DNA of 64,000 nt, taken from positions 25,478,364 to 25,542,363 of the forward strand of contig CM051028.1 of assembly GCA_027627225.1 (NCBI GenBank). The letters run 5' to 3'. Origin of the DNA: Congeria kusceri (taxonomy: Eukaryota > Mollusca > Bivalvia > Myida > Dreissenidae). Numbering within the stretch: position 1 is the first letter of the stretch; each line of letters begins with the position of its first letter. This document shows positions 20,370 through 34,000 of the stretch, in pieces. A program made the position numbers and the translations under genes. The notes beneath the pieces were generated by a model. That model was not told the origin of the DNA. It did not search any database and worked only from the letters and a program-made list of their open reading frames with translations.

Positions 20370-23300
20370 TGGTGTCAATAATGGTTTGCACCACGTTGTT
20401 CCAAGTGGATATCAAAATGAAAATACCTTCAAGTCGTGTCCACATAATTATTGTGTTTTTCCGCTATAGCACATTCATTGAAGGTGACAATAGTTCTTTA
20501 TTTAGTTGCCCTTTGATCATCAAAATAACAGGTTTAAGCCCCGGTGACACAATCACGATTTTGGCTACGATAGCCCACGATTGATCGTAGACGTGTTAAT
20601 CGTGATGAGTCGGGATGCAGAGTCTCCCGATTGTATCTTCCTAAATATACCTACGGTTGTTGTAGGACGAGACTACGACTATCAACGACACTTGTAGGTT
20701 TCCGCAGCCGATTCACCACTGTTTTACAAAGATATGATACGATCTGTTAGGGTTGTAATACGCTAGCGTCAGGTATACGCAACGGTAACAGACGATTACA
20801 GACAATTGTTAACGTTTCTCCTAAGATTGAAGTAAGGGTAAAGAAGATTCATCACGATGATTCTACGAGCAGCAAATAATTTTCACGCTTCACTACGCTT
20901 CAATGCGATTTGGACATCATGATGCCTCGTATAAAATTGTGACACCAACGTAGGCAAACGTAGTGAGTGCGTATTAACATCGCGATAAACCGTACAAGCG
21001 TCGTGGTCCATCGTGTATATTCGTGAGTAGTCATGATAGTTGTCGCTAAAGATCCTATTGGAATCGTAACTGAACCGTAGAAATCCGTACCATATACGTA
21101 GCAAAAAGTATCATAACGTAATATATTCATGGAATATATATGTTATAAATTCGGTCACTATTAATCACTTTTAAACACGAATGCCTCTACGATGACTGTA
21201 AGAATAAGCCAGATTGAGATACGATGGCACCAGGATTGTCCTACGTTTTGGAAAAATCGTGGCGGCGCTACCACAAGCCACGAATGTTTTGAACATGTTC
21301 AAAGCTTATGTAGCGCTTCCCGATCGATAAGGATCCCAAAAGATTCTTTAAGATTCACAGGGATACCAGAAAGTATGTGTTCCCTTTTTACCACGCTTCA
21401 CCAAGAATTTGTAAATCGTGGGAAATCGTAGCCATCGTCACGTTGTGACCAGTGCTTTACCCAGTTGCAACGCCATGTCAAATTCCAGTTTACAATAATC
21501 ACTATTCAAGTAGTTATTGGACAGCAGAACAACGATCAACCGAGACCTCTATGTTCATGACATCATCTCATCGTGAATGATGCGTCCGTAACGAAACTGT
21601 TCATCTCCAACCCAAAGTAACTTGCCAACTGCTCTGTTTAGGTTTGGCTGCGTGTTCACTTACGAAATTATCGTATTTGCTGCTGAAAGAAAGAAAAACG
21701 GCACATTCACTGTCACCATCGCCAGCTCTGAGCCGTCGAATAGCCTTTGCCCGATTTTTTTTGTCTTCAGTCTTAGTTTGTATAGCACAGAGATGACGGT
21801 TATTACAATAATAAAGGTAAAGGTAATTGTTGGGAGTAATGACGACAAAAAAAACCACCGGTTTTTGCCTGCCGCGTGTTCGCAAACATCTTCCAGTCCG
21901 TATTGAGTCTCAATTGACTATTCAACTGAGTCCAATGATTCATCGCATCCGCACTTCAAACATTGATCTGATTTTGAGACATGCTCAAAAGCCGCAATAT
22001 TCGAGTCCGATTTATATGAAATATTATATTTTTTAAATAATTTTCTGTCATATCTAATGTTTCAAGGTTTGAAAAATTCGAAAACATATGCTGCGACAAG
22101 TTTGTTATTTTGTTATAACTAAGATTTATATGTTTTAGTTTTGGGGATTGAAACAACGTCACAAACTGATGTGTTATGTGTTACCATTGTTCCCAAATAG
22201 TTATTCGACATATCGAACGTATTAAGTTTTCTTGCCGAGTGCAGAAAACTGGGATTTACGAATTCCATTCTGTTTCCGCACAATGATAGCGCTGTTAGAT
22301 TATTTAGAAAACATGTCGACATTTTTTGAGCCCCATACCATTCAACAATAGGGTTTTCCACCCTACGTTGCATTCGGTGTCTGTGTAGACATTCGTAATG
22401 TTCCTGAACACAAGTGAACTTTGGTCCTTACGAAATCGGTCAAACAATACCGTCTCTGCATTCCAAAACTGAATAAACCTACTTACATGTAGAAAAATGT
22501 TACTTAAGTTCTCAATTGTGATTGAAAGATAACACACAAATTGCAAGTAGTACGGCAAGGTAATTCCGCTGATATCCAGAAGCCGAGGCTTTTACATGGT
22601 TTAGATGTTGGGACTCACCAGAAAATCTAGACACAGTACTTTCTCGAAATGATATATCAGTTAAAGTGTCACAGTTCTCAGCAAATGCTGTTCTGTTAAT
22701 GTCTAGAATCATAGTGTTACTTAGATTCAAAGATGAAACGTTCCTATCCTTAACGAAATGCCAAAACCTATCTGTCAGATGAAACCCAATCTCATTAAAA
22801 TCAAATCCTAACGTTGTTAGGATCTTAAGGCATTGTATAACAGATCACGTTCAAATGACCTTCCGAACAATATAATTCTCAGCCCTGCTGCGCCCAATGA
22901 AATGGCTTTTTGCACTGCAAAGTTTGACCACGGTTTTAAAAAAAGCGATGCGATTCCAACTGATCCTTGGGAATAAATCATTTACAGTTAATTTTCGTGT
23001 GGATAACAATGGATATAGTGGTACCTTAGGCGACTAGACACCCGAAGTTCACATTACTTTCGTGCATAGTTTTTGTGTTTTATATACAAGTTATACCTCA
23101 ACATTTTGAAGGCAACAATTTGATTAGCTCCGGAAAAGGTCATCTAAACGTGACCCCTAATGCGATGTCATCAGATCCAGTCAGCGGATAATATAGTAGC
23201 GTCAGACTGGAAATGATTTTAATGAGATTGGACGAAACCCTGAATGCGCTACGTCGGCTCCAAAATAAGACAAAACGAGTCTTTTAAGCCGTGGCAGTGA

Positions 23301-23757
23301 ACTGTTAAAAAGGATACTCAACAATTCATCAGGACTTGTGACACGTCTGCAGTTTGACACATCCTGTGAGGTGACCTGGTCTAGACCATGTAGCGAGCCG
23401 TTATGGAAGGTCGTCACGGGAATGTTCCTGCAAACTTTTTAAGTTCACAAAACAATTGCTTTCTAGCCTTAACCACGGCTGATTCATCACATTATAAATT
23501 CGCAATGTCTTAAGTTGCCACCAACTTTTATCAGAGAATGTCTATGTTGTGATTTTGACTAAATCGTTAAATCAACCGATTTCAACATTAAGAATTCCAG
23601 AATCTATAACTTCTGGAAACCTGTTCACGCATTACATGAAATCCATGTTTGTTCTGACACAGCGCGGATTGAAATTGCTGCACGTATCTCACGGGTATCT
23701 AGAAATGTACAAAACCAGAGCATTAAACGCTGCAAGAATGCATAAACAAGACGCCAT
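20370..23757 (-). pseudogene. Toll-like receptor pseudogene, interrupted by a transposon
   Basis: Read on the minus strand, fragments occur in Toll-receptor order. An ATG at 23757 begins a signal-like peptide (MASCLCILAAFNALVL), followed by in-frame TGA, TAA and TGA stops. Leucine-rich repeats follow at ~23540-21960 in shifting frames (LKTLRIYNVMN, LPRLKRLVLS, LTALSLCGNRME, LKHINLSYNKI). A transmembrane stretch lies near 21840-21770 (TFTFIIVITVISVLY), with basic residues after it. The TIR domain begins near 21720 (AVFLSFSSK), continues through GDEQFRYG at ~21570 and SRLIVVLLSNNYL near 21530, and resumes at 20538 (KPVILMIKGQL) after an inserted transposon at 20539-21453. Many frameshifts and stops show it is dead. 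Intact relatives sense microbial ligands at the cell surface or in endosomes. Confidence 0.85.
20539..21453. mobile_element. ~0.9-kb DNA transposon inserted in the TLR TIR domain
   Basis: The left end (CCGGTGACACAATCACGAT, then GGCTACGAT, CCCACGATT) and the reverse complement of the right end (CTGGTCACAACGTGACGAT, then GGCTACGAT, CCCACGATT) form ~40-bp imperfect terminal inverted repeats. TIR-domain coding sequence of the receptor pseudogene lies on both sides and would join across the gap, which fixes the insertion point. No transposase ORF is seen, so it is non-autonomous. A possible GC(A/T) duplication is too short to assign the superfamily. Confidence 0.7.
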
Positions 23758-24309
23758 TGTCGTAGGTACAATTACAGTGAACACAATCACCCACTATCTA
23801 TTTACTACAGGAAATTATTTGAACCGGCAAAAGCGACGTTTTTGTGCATTTGAATGTGAAATATCAAAGCATTGAACATATATTGACAGGTGCATCAGGA
23901 GTCGATCATAGACCGTCCGAACTGATGTGAAACACACGTCAACAGCAAATTTAAACAAGAGTGTCATTGTCACAAAATACGCCCGTCAAAGGAGATTTTT
24001 ACGGGTCAAGATTCAATGACTAAAGATAAACAATTGGAAAACTAATAAGGTATAGTCATGGTATTTGTACATCTTAATTCATGCCCATGTCCTCTCTCTG
24101 TGAGGTAAGTTGCGGTATCAAAAATATCCAAGCTATAATCTTAAATATAAAATGGAGACAAAAATATTCAAGGAAGCGGGCGGTATTTCAAACGGGTAAT
24201 TATGAGTTATCGTTCTTGCATCTTTCACTTCCTCATCCCATAATGGCGAACATTTTTGCAAACTGGTTTGAAAATCCCTCTCTGCATTACAATGTTCCGC
24301 TCTGTGCAA

Positions 24310-25315
24310 ATATGTGACCTTTAAATGTGACCTTCACCTTGGACCTAGGGATCTGGTGCTTGGACGTGACATATCACATCATGATGGTGATCATTTATGC
24401 CTACTTATTTGAAACTACCTCCATGGATGACACGATAATGCTCTGGACATATATCTGACTTTGAATTATGACCTTGACCTGGGTCCTATAGATGTGGTTC
24501 TTGCCTGCGACATACCGTCTCGTGATGCTTATCACTTCTGCTAAGTTATTTGACAATCCTTTCATGGTGGACAAAATTATGCTCAGTACAAAGTCTATGG
24601 TTTGATTTCTTCTTTTTGACCTTAATTGTGACCTTGACCTTGGAACCTGATTTTTATGCGCGACCCACCTGCTCATTTCTGCCAAATTATTCGAAAATAT
24701 TTCCATGCATGAAAATATTAGATTCTGAAAATATATGCAACAAAGCTTGACCTTGGACAAAGTGATCTGGTTCTGGTGCGACACACCTGTCTCAAAATGC
24801 GTATCACTTCTGCCAATTTGTTTTTTAAATCCTTTTTTAATCCTTCGATACAGGACAAAAATACCACCCGAAAAGAGTCAAAAAAGTTATTTTCTTATAT
24901 TTGGCCTTTGACCTTGATATTTGACGTAGTGGCCTGGGTTCTGCGTACGACACACCGTCTCACAATGCTTATCACTTCTGCCAAGTTACTTGAAAATCCA
25001 TCCATGCTGACAAAGTTATCCTCAGGACAAATTCGTACGGATTGCTTTTTTACATTTGACCAACGGACCTAGTTATTGAGCACGATACGTCGTCTAACAA
25101 TGCTTATCTCTTCTGCCAAGTATTTTGAAAATCAATCCATGCTTGACAACGATATGCTCCAGACAAAATGTTAAGGATTGATTTCTTATACCGGACATTT
25201 GACTATGAATTGTGACCTTGACCATGACCCGGTGGACCTGGTTCATGCGCAAGACACGCCGTCTCACCATGCTTATAACTTCTGCCAAGTTATTTGAAAA
25301 TCCATTGGACAATGA
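24310..25315. repeat. Degenerate tandem array, ~130-165 bp unit, ~7 copies
   Basis: The phrase 'atgcttatcacttctgccaagttatttgaaaatcc' (shown broken: 'gcttatcacttctgccaa' then 'ttatttgaaaatcc') recurs near 24400, 24527, 24670, 24803, 24967, 25103 and 25270. Between them lie repeated 'tgaccttgacc' runs. Copies are diverged and non-coding. Confidence 0.7.
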
Positions 25316-26062
25316 TTTTCTCGCCGCTCGCCCTACCTACGATTCCTTGTACGATCTGGCATATTATCAAACTCATCTGAGATTATATAGTCATACACAA
25401 ACTGTGCACGTGTGATCAAAATTGGATAAAAAATGAATTATGTTCGCATGCACAATGTTACTGGTGACGGCACACGGATAATTTTCCAAGAACAAGGGTC
25501 AGTAACTGGTGTTTCGGATCAGATCTTCTATATACATGTATTCGATTTTGTTTGAGATTATATTTTCACACTCAAGTTTGCTAAAAATATGTTGAAGCAT
25601 AAATTATAAATTCTGCATAAAATCCTTTTTTTCGCCAATAAGGGGCAATCATTCCCATCTTGCCTTTTCTGGCTCTTGCCGAGGTCTAATGGTCATACCC
25701 AAACTGCGAAAGTATGGTTAAGACTTGATGAAAATGAAATCTCTTTTTACGATCTCATTTTTCATAGTAACTGGTGTTAGTGGCCCGATCGGGTCAAAGG
25801 TTGACTTCTATGAGGATCTAATGGTTTAACAGAAATTGTGGAAGTTTAGTAAATTTTGGAACAAAAATGAAGTCTTCGAAATTCTTTTCCATACAAAATG
25901 CTTCCTGCTCCAATCTAATTATATTGTTGTTGTTTTTTTGTTTTACACTTACAAGCACCAGTAACTATCTTATCGCATTATTGAGCGTATCATTAATATT
26001 GTTAAGACCCTATTGTGTTTAAACAGATACTGTGTTCTTTTTCGTAAGTGGATGTTAACAGG
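25316..26062. other. Intergenic, no gene seen
   Basis: AT-rich sequence with 'gtaactggtg' and 'gatctaatggt' phrases that recur loosely, probably remains of the neighbouring repeats. Nothing else supported. Confidence 0.4.
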
Positions 26063-26430
26063 TTTAATATGGTATATGGAAGATCATTTGGTTACAGTCG
26101 CCCTGTGTATTTATTGAGAGTTTAATATGGTATATGGAAGATCAATTGGTTACAGTAGCCCTATGTATTTATTGAGAGTTTAATATGATATATGGAAGAT
26201 CAATTGGTTACAGTAGCCCTGTGTATTTATTGAGAGTTTAATATGGTATATGGAAGATCAACTGGTTACAGTAGCCCTGTGTATTTATTGAGAGTTAAAT
26301 ATGGTATATGGAAGATCAATTGGTTACAGTAGCCCTGTGTATTTATTGAGAGTTAAATATGGTATATGGAAGATCAATTGGTTACAGTAGCCCTGTGTAT
26401 TTATTGAGAGTTAAATATGGTATATGGAAG
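26063..26430. repeat. 58-bp minisatellite, 6.3 copies
   Basis: 'tttaatatggtatatggaag' recurs exactly every 58 bp (26063, 26121, 26179, 26237, 26295, 26353, 26411). The remainder of the unit is 'atcaattggttacagtagcc' plus 'ctgtgtatttattgagag'. Copies differ by only one or a few substitutions, so the array is recent. Confidence 0.95.
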
Positions 26431-27762
26431 AGGACAGTAAGTTCATACTTTACACACAGGCATTCAATTCCAAATATACCAAACGTTTTCATTTAACAAA
26501 ATTTCAAATCATTACAACCTGCCATGTTCACAACTTCTTCCTTGCAGTGAATCATTGCCGTAGTGACCATGGGAAAAGCAATTTAATGTTTAGGCGAAAA
26601 AAATATGGGTCTGTGAATACATGAATAAATAATGGTTTAGTTGCGACTTTTAAACAAATATTTCAGATTTTCGCTCAGCGACAAGATTTTTAGGAAAAAC
26701 TAATAAAACAAGCCATGTTTGTACAACTTGACAATAATGCAATACAATTACATGTATTACGCTAAAGTTGTTTTTTTCAGAATTACATATTCATTTTATA
26801 ACATTGAAAAATGTATGCGTGTTGAATGTGTTAATATTAAAATGCCACACGCAAACACCTATTATGTCAGGTCAATTTTAGTCTGTGTAACCGTACCTTA
26901 CAAGCTGGTCTATAAGTTCAAAAAGGTTGGCATACATAACGTTTCTTTTTTCACCCTTCAATTGTATAAAGTTTAAGTCAAAGAGAAAGTGAACTAAAAT
27001 AAAATGTGCGTAATTTATTCAAAATGTCTTAACGTTAAAATAAAGCTTTATATTGATATTTACAACATGCAACAAAACATCACAAGATTGCTACTAAACA
27101 GGAAAGTGTATGGATTGCCTGGATAGATGTAAAACTAAATTTAATAAACATGTTAGTGAAGCATCCTAATTTAATACACGAGACACAGGTTTGCACTAAC
27201 CAGTTTTCCCGCTACATATGTGAACGCATCCCCAGCTATTGTTACAGGCACATGGTCTGCTTTGAAATAACACTATTGCGACAAGAATACAATTCCAGTT
27301 GTATTCAGAAGTGAAGTATATGGCCAAAAACATATTATTCTATGCCTTACCATACTGTAAAAAAATCAAATGTTTACATATAGTGTACAATTTCTGACAA
27401 ATGTTTATTTGTTACCATTGTGAATGACCTGCACTGGGAATTCAAACCTCAGTTTTGTGGAACATATCCGAATAAGTTGGTTTTGCATCATCAGTACGCA
27501 TTACTGATCATTTAGTAAACGTTAGCCTTATATGCCATTAAACACAAGTAACGCATGCCTTCTCCAACCGGACAGCATGATTTTTACACTTTTCAGACTG
27601 TGAACAGACTATGTGTTTATAACCGTTTACATGGCTTGCAATATATTTTTGTGTTTAGAAAACCTTATCAAATATACATGTATAATAGTATGTGGAAGCG
27701 TTTGAATAAATATTGTTGTATTCAAATGTTTACTGAGTACAAAGAAAAATATTTAAAGACAA
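26431..27762. other. Intergenic, no gene seen
   Basis: Open frames at 26424-26624, 26719-26976 and 27555-27884 have compositions expected of AT-rich noise. No RNA gene or clear repeat recognised. Confidence 0.4.
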
Positions 27763-27971
27763 GGGCCCATATTCCCCAACCGATTTTTAGACTTAAGAAT
27801 AGACTAAGAACAAATACATCAGCATTTGAAAATATGCTGGGTACAAATGTTGTGTATGTCATAATTAAATCGTTTTCCACCTAGTAAAATTAAAATTAAC
27901 AGCCTTTCTAGAACAAACAGTTTCAATAATATTCTTTATTCTTAAGTCTTAAGAATCATTGAATACGGGCG
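27763..27971. mobile_element. ~209-bp MITE candidate
   Basis: The left end (GGCCCATATTCCCC then TTTAGACTTAAGAATA) and the reverse complement of the right end (GCGCCCGTATTCAATG then TTAAGACTTAAGAATA) form ~35-bp imperfect inverted repeats. No coding capacity. No clear target duplication. Confidence 0.45.
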
Positions 27972-30361
27972 CAGATGTGGGCTTTAAGAATTTATTTTCA
28001 TGTCATTCATCGCTTTAGCAAGTGCTCTCCAAGCTATACCACGTGCTCTTTAATGACAAACATTAGAAACAGTGATTGGATAAAACACGAAATTCATTTG
28101 CAAATTAAATGATTGCAAGTTGTGAAAAAACGTCTACGTAGATGCAAAACTTCACGACTTCATGCAAAACAATCTCTGTCTAGACATCGCTCTTCCTGGA
28201 GCCTATCTCTCTCTCTCAATAATTCTAATCATGAATCTTGGTTTAACAACTACCAGTATTGCTTTAAAATGTAAAAGCATAATGCAAAGTGTGCTCTAAA
28301 CAGACTGGAGTGAAATTTGCGTACTAATTATATTTACAGTTAAATGTTAAACAGGTGACGCTCCATTACAAGAAATTCAAAACTTTAATGGAACATAAAA
28401 ACAAAATGCAGTCCTATTCTTTGATAAGGGTGTGTCAGACATAATGGTATCAATACATTCTTAAAACTATTTACGTATGTACCATAGTAGCGCTACCTGT
28501 AGCCATAATAGCCTTTGGCTACTAAAAATGCAAATATTCTAATCGGCTTCTAAAATTTAGGAAAATATTTAAAAACAGCATATTTTCACACTTACTGAGG
28601 AAAATATTTTTAAATAACAGGTATCTGCAAAATCCAAATTTTGGGCTATTTTGAACCTAGCACGCATTGACTACTTTGAAGTGAAACTGAATGGTAATAC
28701 ATGGACCACTTTCAAATTTGACAAATAGCAGGATTCAAATGTGTTTCACAACATATATTTCTACAGTACGAATACAATTCATAATTGTAAATGTCAAATG
28801 AAGATTACCTGGTGTATATACTGACACAAACAACGTAAACAAACAAGAAATATTACCCCAATTTCAACATGAACCTATCTGGCAATGGCAAAATATGTTC
28901 AGTTAAATTTATTTTATTTAAAATCTTGTTCATTTTGGGTATTCTGTACGGATTTATGAATAAAATGTTGCAGCCAAAACCTGTTCATTATTGAAATGTT
29001 AATTTAGCTACTGGTTTATTTGGCTTATGGCATATAATAATAATTTAATAATACAGTATCCCACGGCATTATTTGCTTTATCAAATGTAACAGTTCCGTC
29101 TCATCTGTTGTAGATGGTTCACGCATCAGTACCTTGACATAGGCTTAGGAACAGTCTCCTATACAAGAAACCTTGGTTTTCAACAAATAAATTACTTAAC
29201 GAATGAACTTGCAACTACTTTAGCACATTCAGAATTTGTTCATGCAAAAACAGAAAAATATTAACAATCTAAAATATTCTGATCTGATTCTGATAATAAT
29301 ACAAAGATCAGACAAAATGGTGTATAAACTAACAATGTTAACACAAGTACTGTATCTTTACATATTCTAACATGATTACCGCTAATTTTCCTATAGACAA
29401 AGAACAAAATTATCGTTGTTAAACTAACCAATAAACAACGCAAAAAGTAGTCCCGATTTTTAGTGGAGCATCTTAAAATGTAGTTCTCATTAAGGATTGC
29501 AAAAACATTTGTCAAACCATGTTAGAATCGAAATAATTTTCGGCCATTAAACAACCCTTTTTTGTTCTAATGCATGGCTATTAAACCACATGGGGTAACA
29601 TCCTCGTGGTTTAATTTCCTACGCATCAGAACTCCAAATCGTTGTTTATTTGCCGATAAACAATGATAAATAAATTATTCCTGAAGTAACTACCAATAAC
29701 AGGAAATTCAACCTGCCACCTAATTACCAGTAGGAATTTTAAGGAACCCATTGAAGCAACTGTTCATGGATTCCTTAATTGTTTCAAATGGAGTTGTTTT
29801 TGTGTTTTTTTAAGAAAAGAAGACATTGTAGCATATGATTATCATTCAGTCATTTCCACGCCACATTATCATCTTGTTAACTATCTTCAGTGATTAGCAC
29901 AAGCCCAGGAGCTCTGCACTGGCAAATTTTGAACCGGGCTTGCTCAGATTCCCCATTTTATGTAGGTGGGTTTGTAACATTTTCTTGCTCTCCAGTTGTA
30001 GGCTTGTTTGGCCAAGCTGTCTATTCCGATGACTAAATCTTCCAACTGTTTTTTTAACCATTACTCGACACAATGGTATGAGATGGCAGGGAAGGTTTCT
30101 CCACCATGTATAATGCATCTAAACAACATTGCATTCATTAGCATATTCTCGAAGAATGGGTTTATGTTTGTACATATGTACTCTATTCTGACATAAAAAA
30201 GTGTGTCTTACATTCAAATGTATTGCGAAAAATAGAGAAAAACTCCATTCCATTGTTAAACTAAAATGTTTTCAATTCACATACTTCATTACTGCTAAAA
30301 CAGATTGCGTATACAACTTGTGCTCGGTAAAAACTACATAATGTCAGCAAAACTAAGACAA

Positions 30362-30488
30362 CAAAAACATTGTAACACTTAAGGTAAAATCATATTTAGG
30401 CCAAAAACATTGTAACACTTAAGGTAAAATCATATTTACCGGTAGGTCAAAAACATTGTAACACTTAAGGTAAAATCATATTTAGGCC
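30362..30488. repeat. Short tandem repeat, 3 copies of ~40 bp
   Basis: 'aaaacattgtaacacttaag' followed by 'gtaaaatcatattta' occurs three times in a row (from about 30363, 30403 and 30449); the third spacing is longer by a 'ccggtaggt' insert. Confidence 0.85.
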
Positions 30489-31074
30489 CAAAAAAATAAA
30501 TTGTGTGTTTCGGGCAACGGTCTCAAGAAAGTTAGGTTGGGTAGGGATAGAGGTTTATATATATTTATTTATTTATTTTGTTTTTATTTTTTATTTTTTT
30601 AAGTATAGCCATACAAGTGAATGAATTGCGAACGCTTAACGGGCAATACTTTTTATTCACAAAGAGATCCAGAATAGTTTAATTAATAATATATAAAACA
30701 ACTTTTCAACACAAATTATCTAGTTAATCACGATTAACTCCCACGGAAAAAAAATCTGACAAATTCAGATTTCACGGAAAAAGATCGTCTCTAAAAACTT
30801 TACGGTCGGGGTGTTTTCGCTAGGTAGGGTTGGGCTGCCGAAACACAGAACTTTTTTTTGTTTTGGCCTTAGCACACAGGTTCAAATTTATGTTGCAAAA
30901 TGAATGCCTACAATAAACTACTGTAATCCAAATGCACGACTAGATAGCCTGCCCTGAAAACAGTTTTCCATAATGTAGCAGCTGTTTTGTCTTCACAAAC
31001 GAGGATAAACATATCTTATTTGTTCTCCTGCTACTCCACAGCTCAAATTTCTTTTCAAGGCCAAACTTGATAGT

Positions 31075-34000
31075 TTAAGATGACACCAATTCATAGATCA
31101 TACTGGAATGACACAAAAATAATATACATATTATGAATTAAATAATCTAAGTGTATGTTAGACAGAAAAATATTCCAAAATTTCTAGTACCATCATGTCA
31201 GGCATTTATATAGATTTGCAAATTATTTTTTTCACAAAGAATGGCCTTTTATATTTAATGTTTGTGACTAGTTTTAGTTTAAACATATTTACTTTAGCTC
31301 GATTGTGTCACAAGCATAAGGTTTATTGAGACACTCTCGAGTCCATTTCCTGGGTAGAACCGGTACTTGGTGTCAAATGAGAAAGATCATTCGAGCGCTC
31401 AGTGAGTGGGGATCCAACTAAACATATCCCAATCGCAAGGCAGACATTACATCCATTACACCACTGCGACCTGTGACTAGTTTTCCGATAACCTTACGCA
31501 GTTGTAACACTTACAATTACTGTCTGTTGAGAGGGAAGCCTAGGACCAGTCATCGTAAAGCTGCTAAGCAAATCTTAACTACTACAGTAGGGTGTGTATT
31601 TTCAGGTCTATATTTCTATGTAAACTTCAATGATTCATGTTTACAGAAAGCTAAATTAAGAAACAACCCTCCAATTAAAAAATTACTACAATAAGACCTT
31701 TCAAGGAAAAATGAACTTTAAATTTAAAAGCCACATGCATGTTTTACATGGAATTATATTTATTTACAATTATTTTGTTGTTTTCTGCATTATATATATT
31801 TTTTTATTGATGACATTTTTTATTTCTTCTTAAATTTGTGAATATAAATAACAGAAAAACTAGATGTGTCACAGACACGGGTTCGATGCCCCCACGATGC
31901 ATGTTTGGACACAGACAAAACGTGTGTAGCCAACACTAATTTTTGCCCTCACAAATTTGTTGTCATATACCGGTAAATTCTACAGTTGAAACAAGATTCT
32001 GTGTTTGACAAACACACATGCCCCCGGTTGGTTCTGGGTAGCCCATTTCTTAGTCCAAATTAGGTCAAGGTCAAAGTGAGATTGGGTGATATGGGTGGAT
32101 AGGGAATGGTCATAAGCAACAACTGTGTAAGTATCAAAGTGTTGTAGTAAGCTGTGTTGGTGCTAGACGAAACAGTAAATCTACTTAACCTTGTCACGGA
32201 CGGAAGGACGGATGGAAGAACGGACGGGACGATCACTTTAATTATGCCTCCTGCATCAAGATGCCGGGGGCATAAAAAAGACAAAGGACCATATTTCTGA
32301 AAAAATTGGTCACCGCCACAATTCCTTTCTTTATGATCATCAACACATTAAGGTTGTCAGCTGTGAAAGTTTGAGCGAAATCCGCCCATCCGTTAAAGAG
32401 GAGTTGAGTCCACAAAATTTCATAAAATATATATAGTGGAAAAAATGTCAAAGGGCCATAATTCTGCCAAAATTGGTCGCCGCCAAAATTCCTTCCTTTA
32501 CAATCATCTACACATTAAAGGTTGTTTGGCTGTGAAAGTTTGAGCGAAATGCCCCCAACCGTTAAAGAGGAGTTGAGTCCACAAAATTTCATGAAGTATA
32601 TATAGTGGATAAAATGCCAAAGGGCCATAATTTTGCCAAAATTGGTCGCAGCCAAAATTCCTTTCCTTACGATCACCTACACATTAAGGTTGTTCATCTG
32701 TGAAAGTTTAGGTGAAATCCGTCCAGCCTTTAAAGAGAAGTCGAGTCCACAAAATTTCAGGACGGATGGAAGTTTTCTCTGCGTAATTAAAGTGACAACC
32801 AGCATATTAAAAATAATGAAACTGACCATATATACATTCGTATGTCAAATCAGATTCATCAAATCTTACCTGTAAAGATAATAGAAGAAAGAGATGAGAT
32901 AGAACGCCAGTTTAATCCAGCCCTCTCGCATGGCTCTGTTAAGCTGATCTGCATTCATTATGGTAGTGGGGTCGTACAGACCTGGGGCACTCATTACTGG
33001 ACGGCTCTGGTACCTGAATAAGCAGATAAAATATATAACAAATAATAACCAAAACTGAAATGTTGTAAGCATATTGTTAGATGTCAGATGCCCAGACAAA
33101 GCGCACATATACACAGTTTACGCACAAAAATCCACACGATACAAACGGAAAATGTTGTTCGATGTTTATTTACAGGTCCGTCCGCACCAAAGCAGGATTT
33201 GCAAAATGGACCCTTAAAAGTCATCTGACTGTTAGAGATGTCAGTATGTGGGATTCCTTATTTAGCATATGTGTATTCTTGATATATCAACTGCAAGCAA
33301 TATCTGGAATTCCTTACTTAGCACATTTGTATTCTTGATATATCATTTGCATATTAATGCTGCTCCATTGAATTATTTTACACTTTTAAGCAAACTAATG
33401 AATTCCGGACCGAAATTACACTTACCCCCACACCATTTTGACTGAGTGTACTTTTATCCCCATTCATTTTACTGGTAGTTTGAGTGTTCATTTACACTCT
33501 ACATGAACAATTATCTGGAGGACTGAGATGTTTTCTACAGATACAAACGTTTTGATATACCCTTATGGACGAATACAGTTAAATTATTTTATGAGTTTGA
33601 GATTGCTCTGAACCTGTATGAACCTGCCACTCCTCTTGACAAACTAATGTCACATCATTGTCGAGAGATTAATTTTCATTAAACCAATTAGTTACCGGTA
33701 TTTGAAAGCAAGATGTAGCAATTTTTCCTCAAGACATTAGACTTAAGATTGAGTAAAGCTAGAAGCCAACTACTGACATTGACTGGGCAAACACCTGCTG
33801 CCCTGCGAGTATCCTGGCATTCATCTGTCAATAATCGGTCAATAATACTGGTTTTTTTAGAAATTGAACTTATATAGAAATTGTGTGGCACACCGGTTAA
33901 CTAAGTCGGGTGAGCATTCACCCTGAAAGCAAAAGGTGCCAAATTCCTGACCATCTGTACAATTTTCTCTCCCCCTGCAACAATGTGTATTTATCAGAAT

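Noticed and set aside
23549..23875. 108-codon plus-strand ORF
   Set aside because: It is antisense to the N-terminal exon of the TLR pseudogene, which explains the sequence better.
24310..25315. CRISPR-like array (regular repeats)
   Set aside because: Eukaryotic degenerate tandem repeat without conserved short repeats and unique spacers; the same holds for the other arrays in this window.
29894..30196. Short ORFs on both strands around 30 kb
   Set aside because: No homology or splice signals; likely 3' flank or UTR of CNIH or old repeat sequence.
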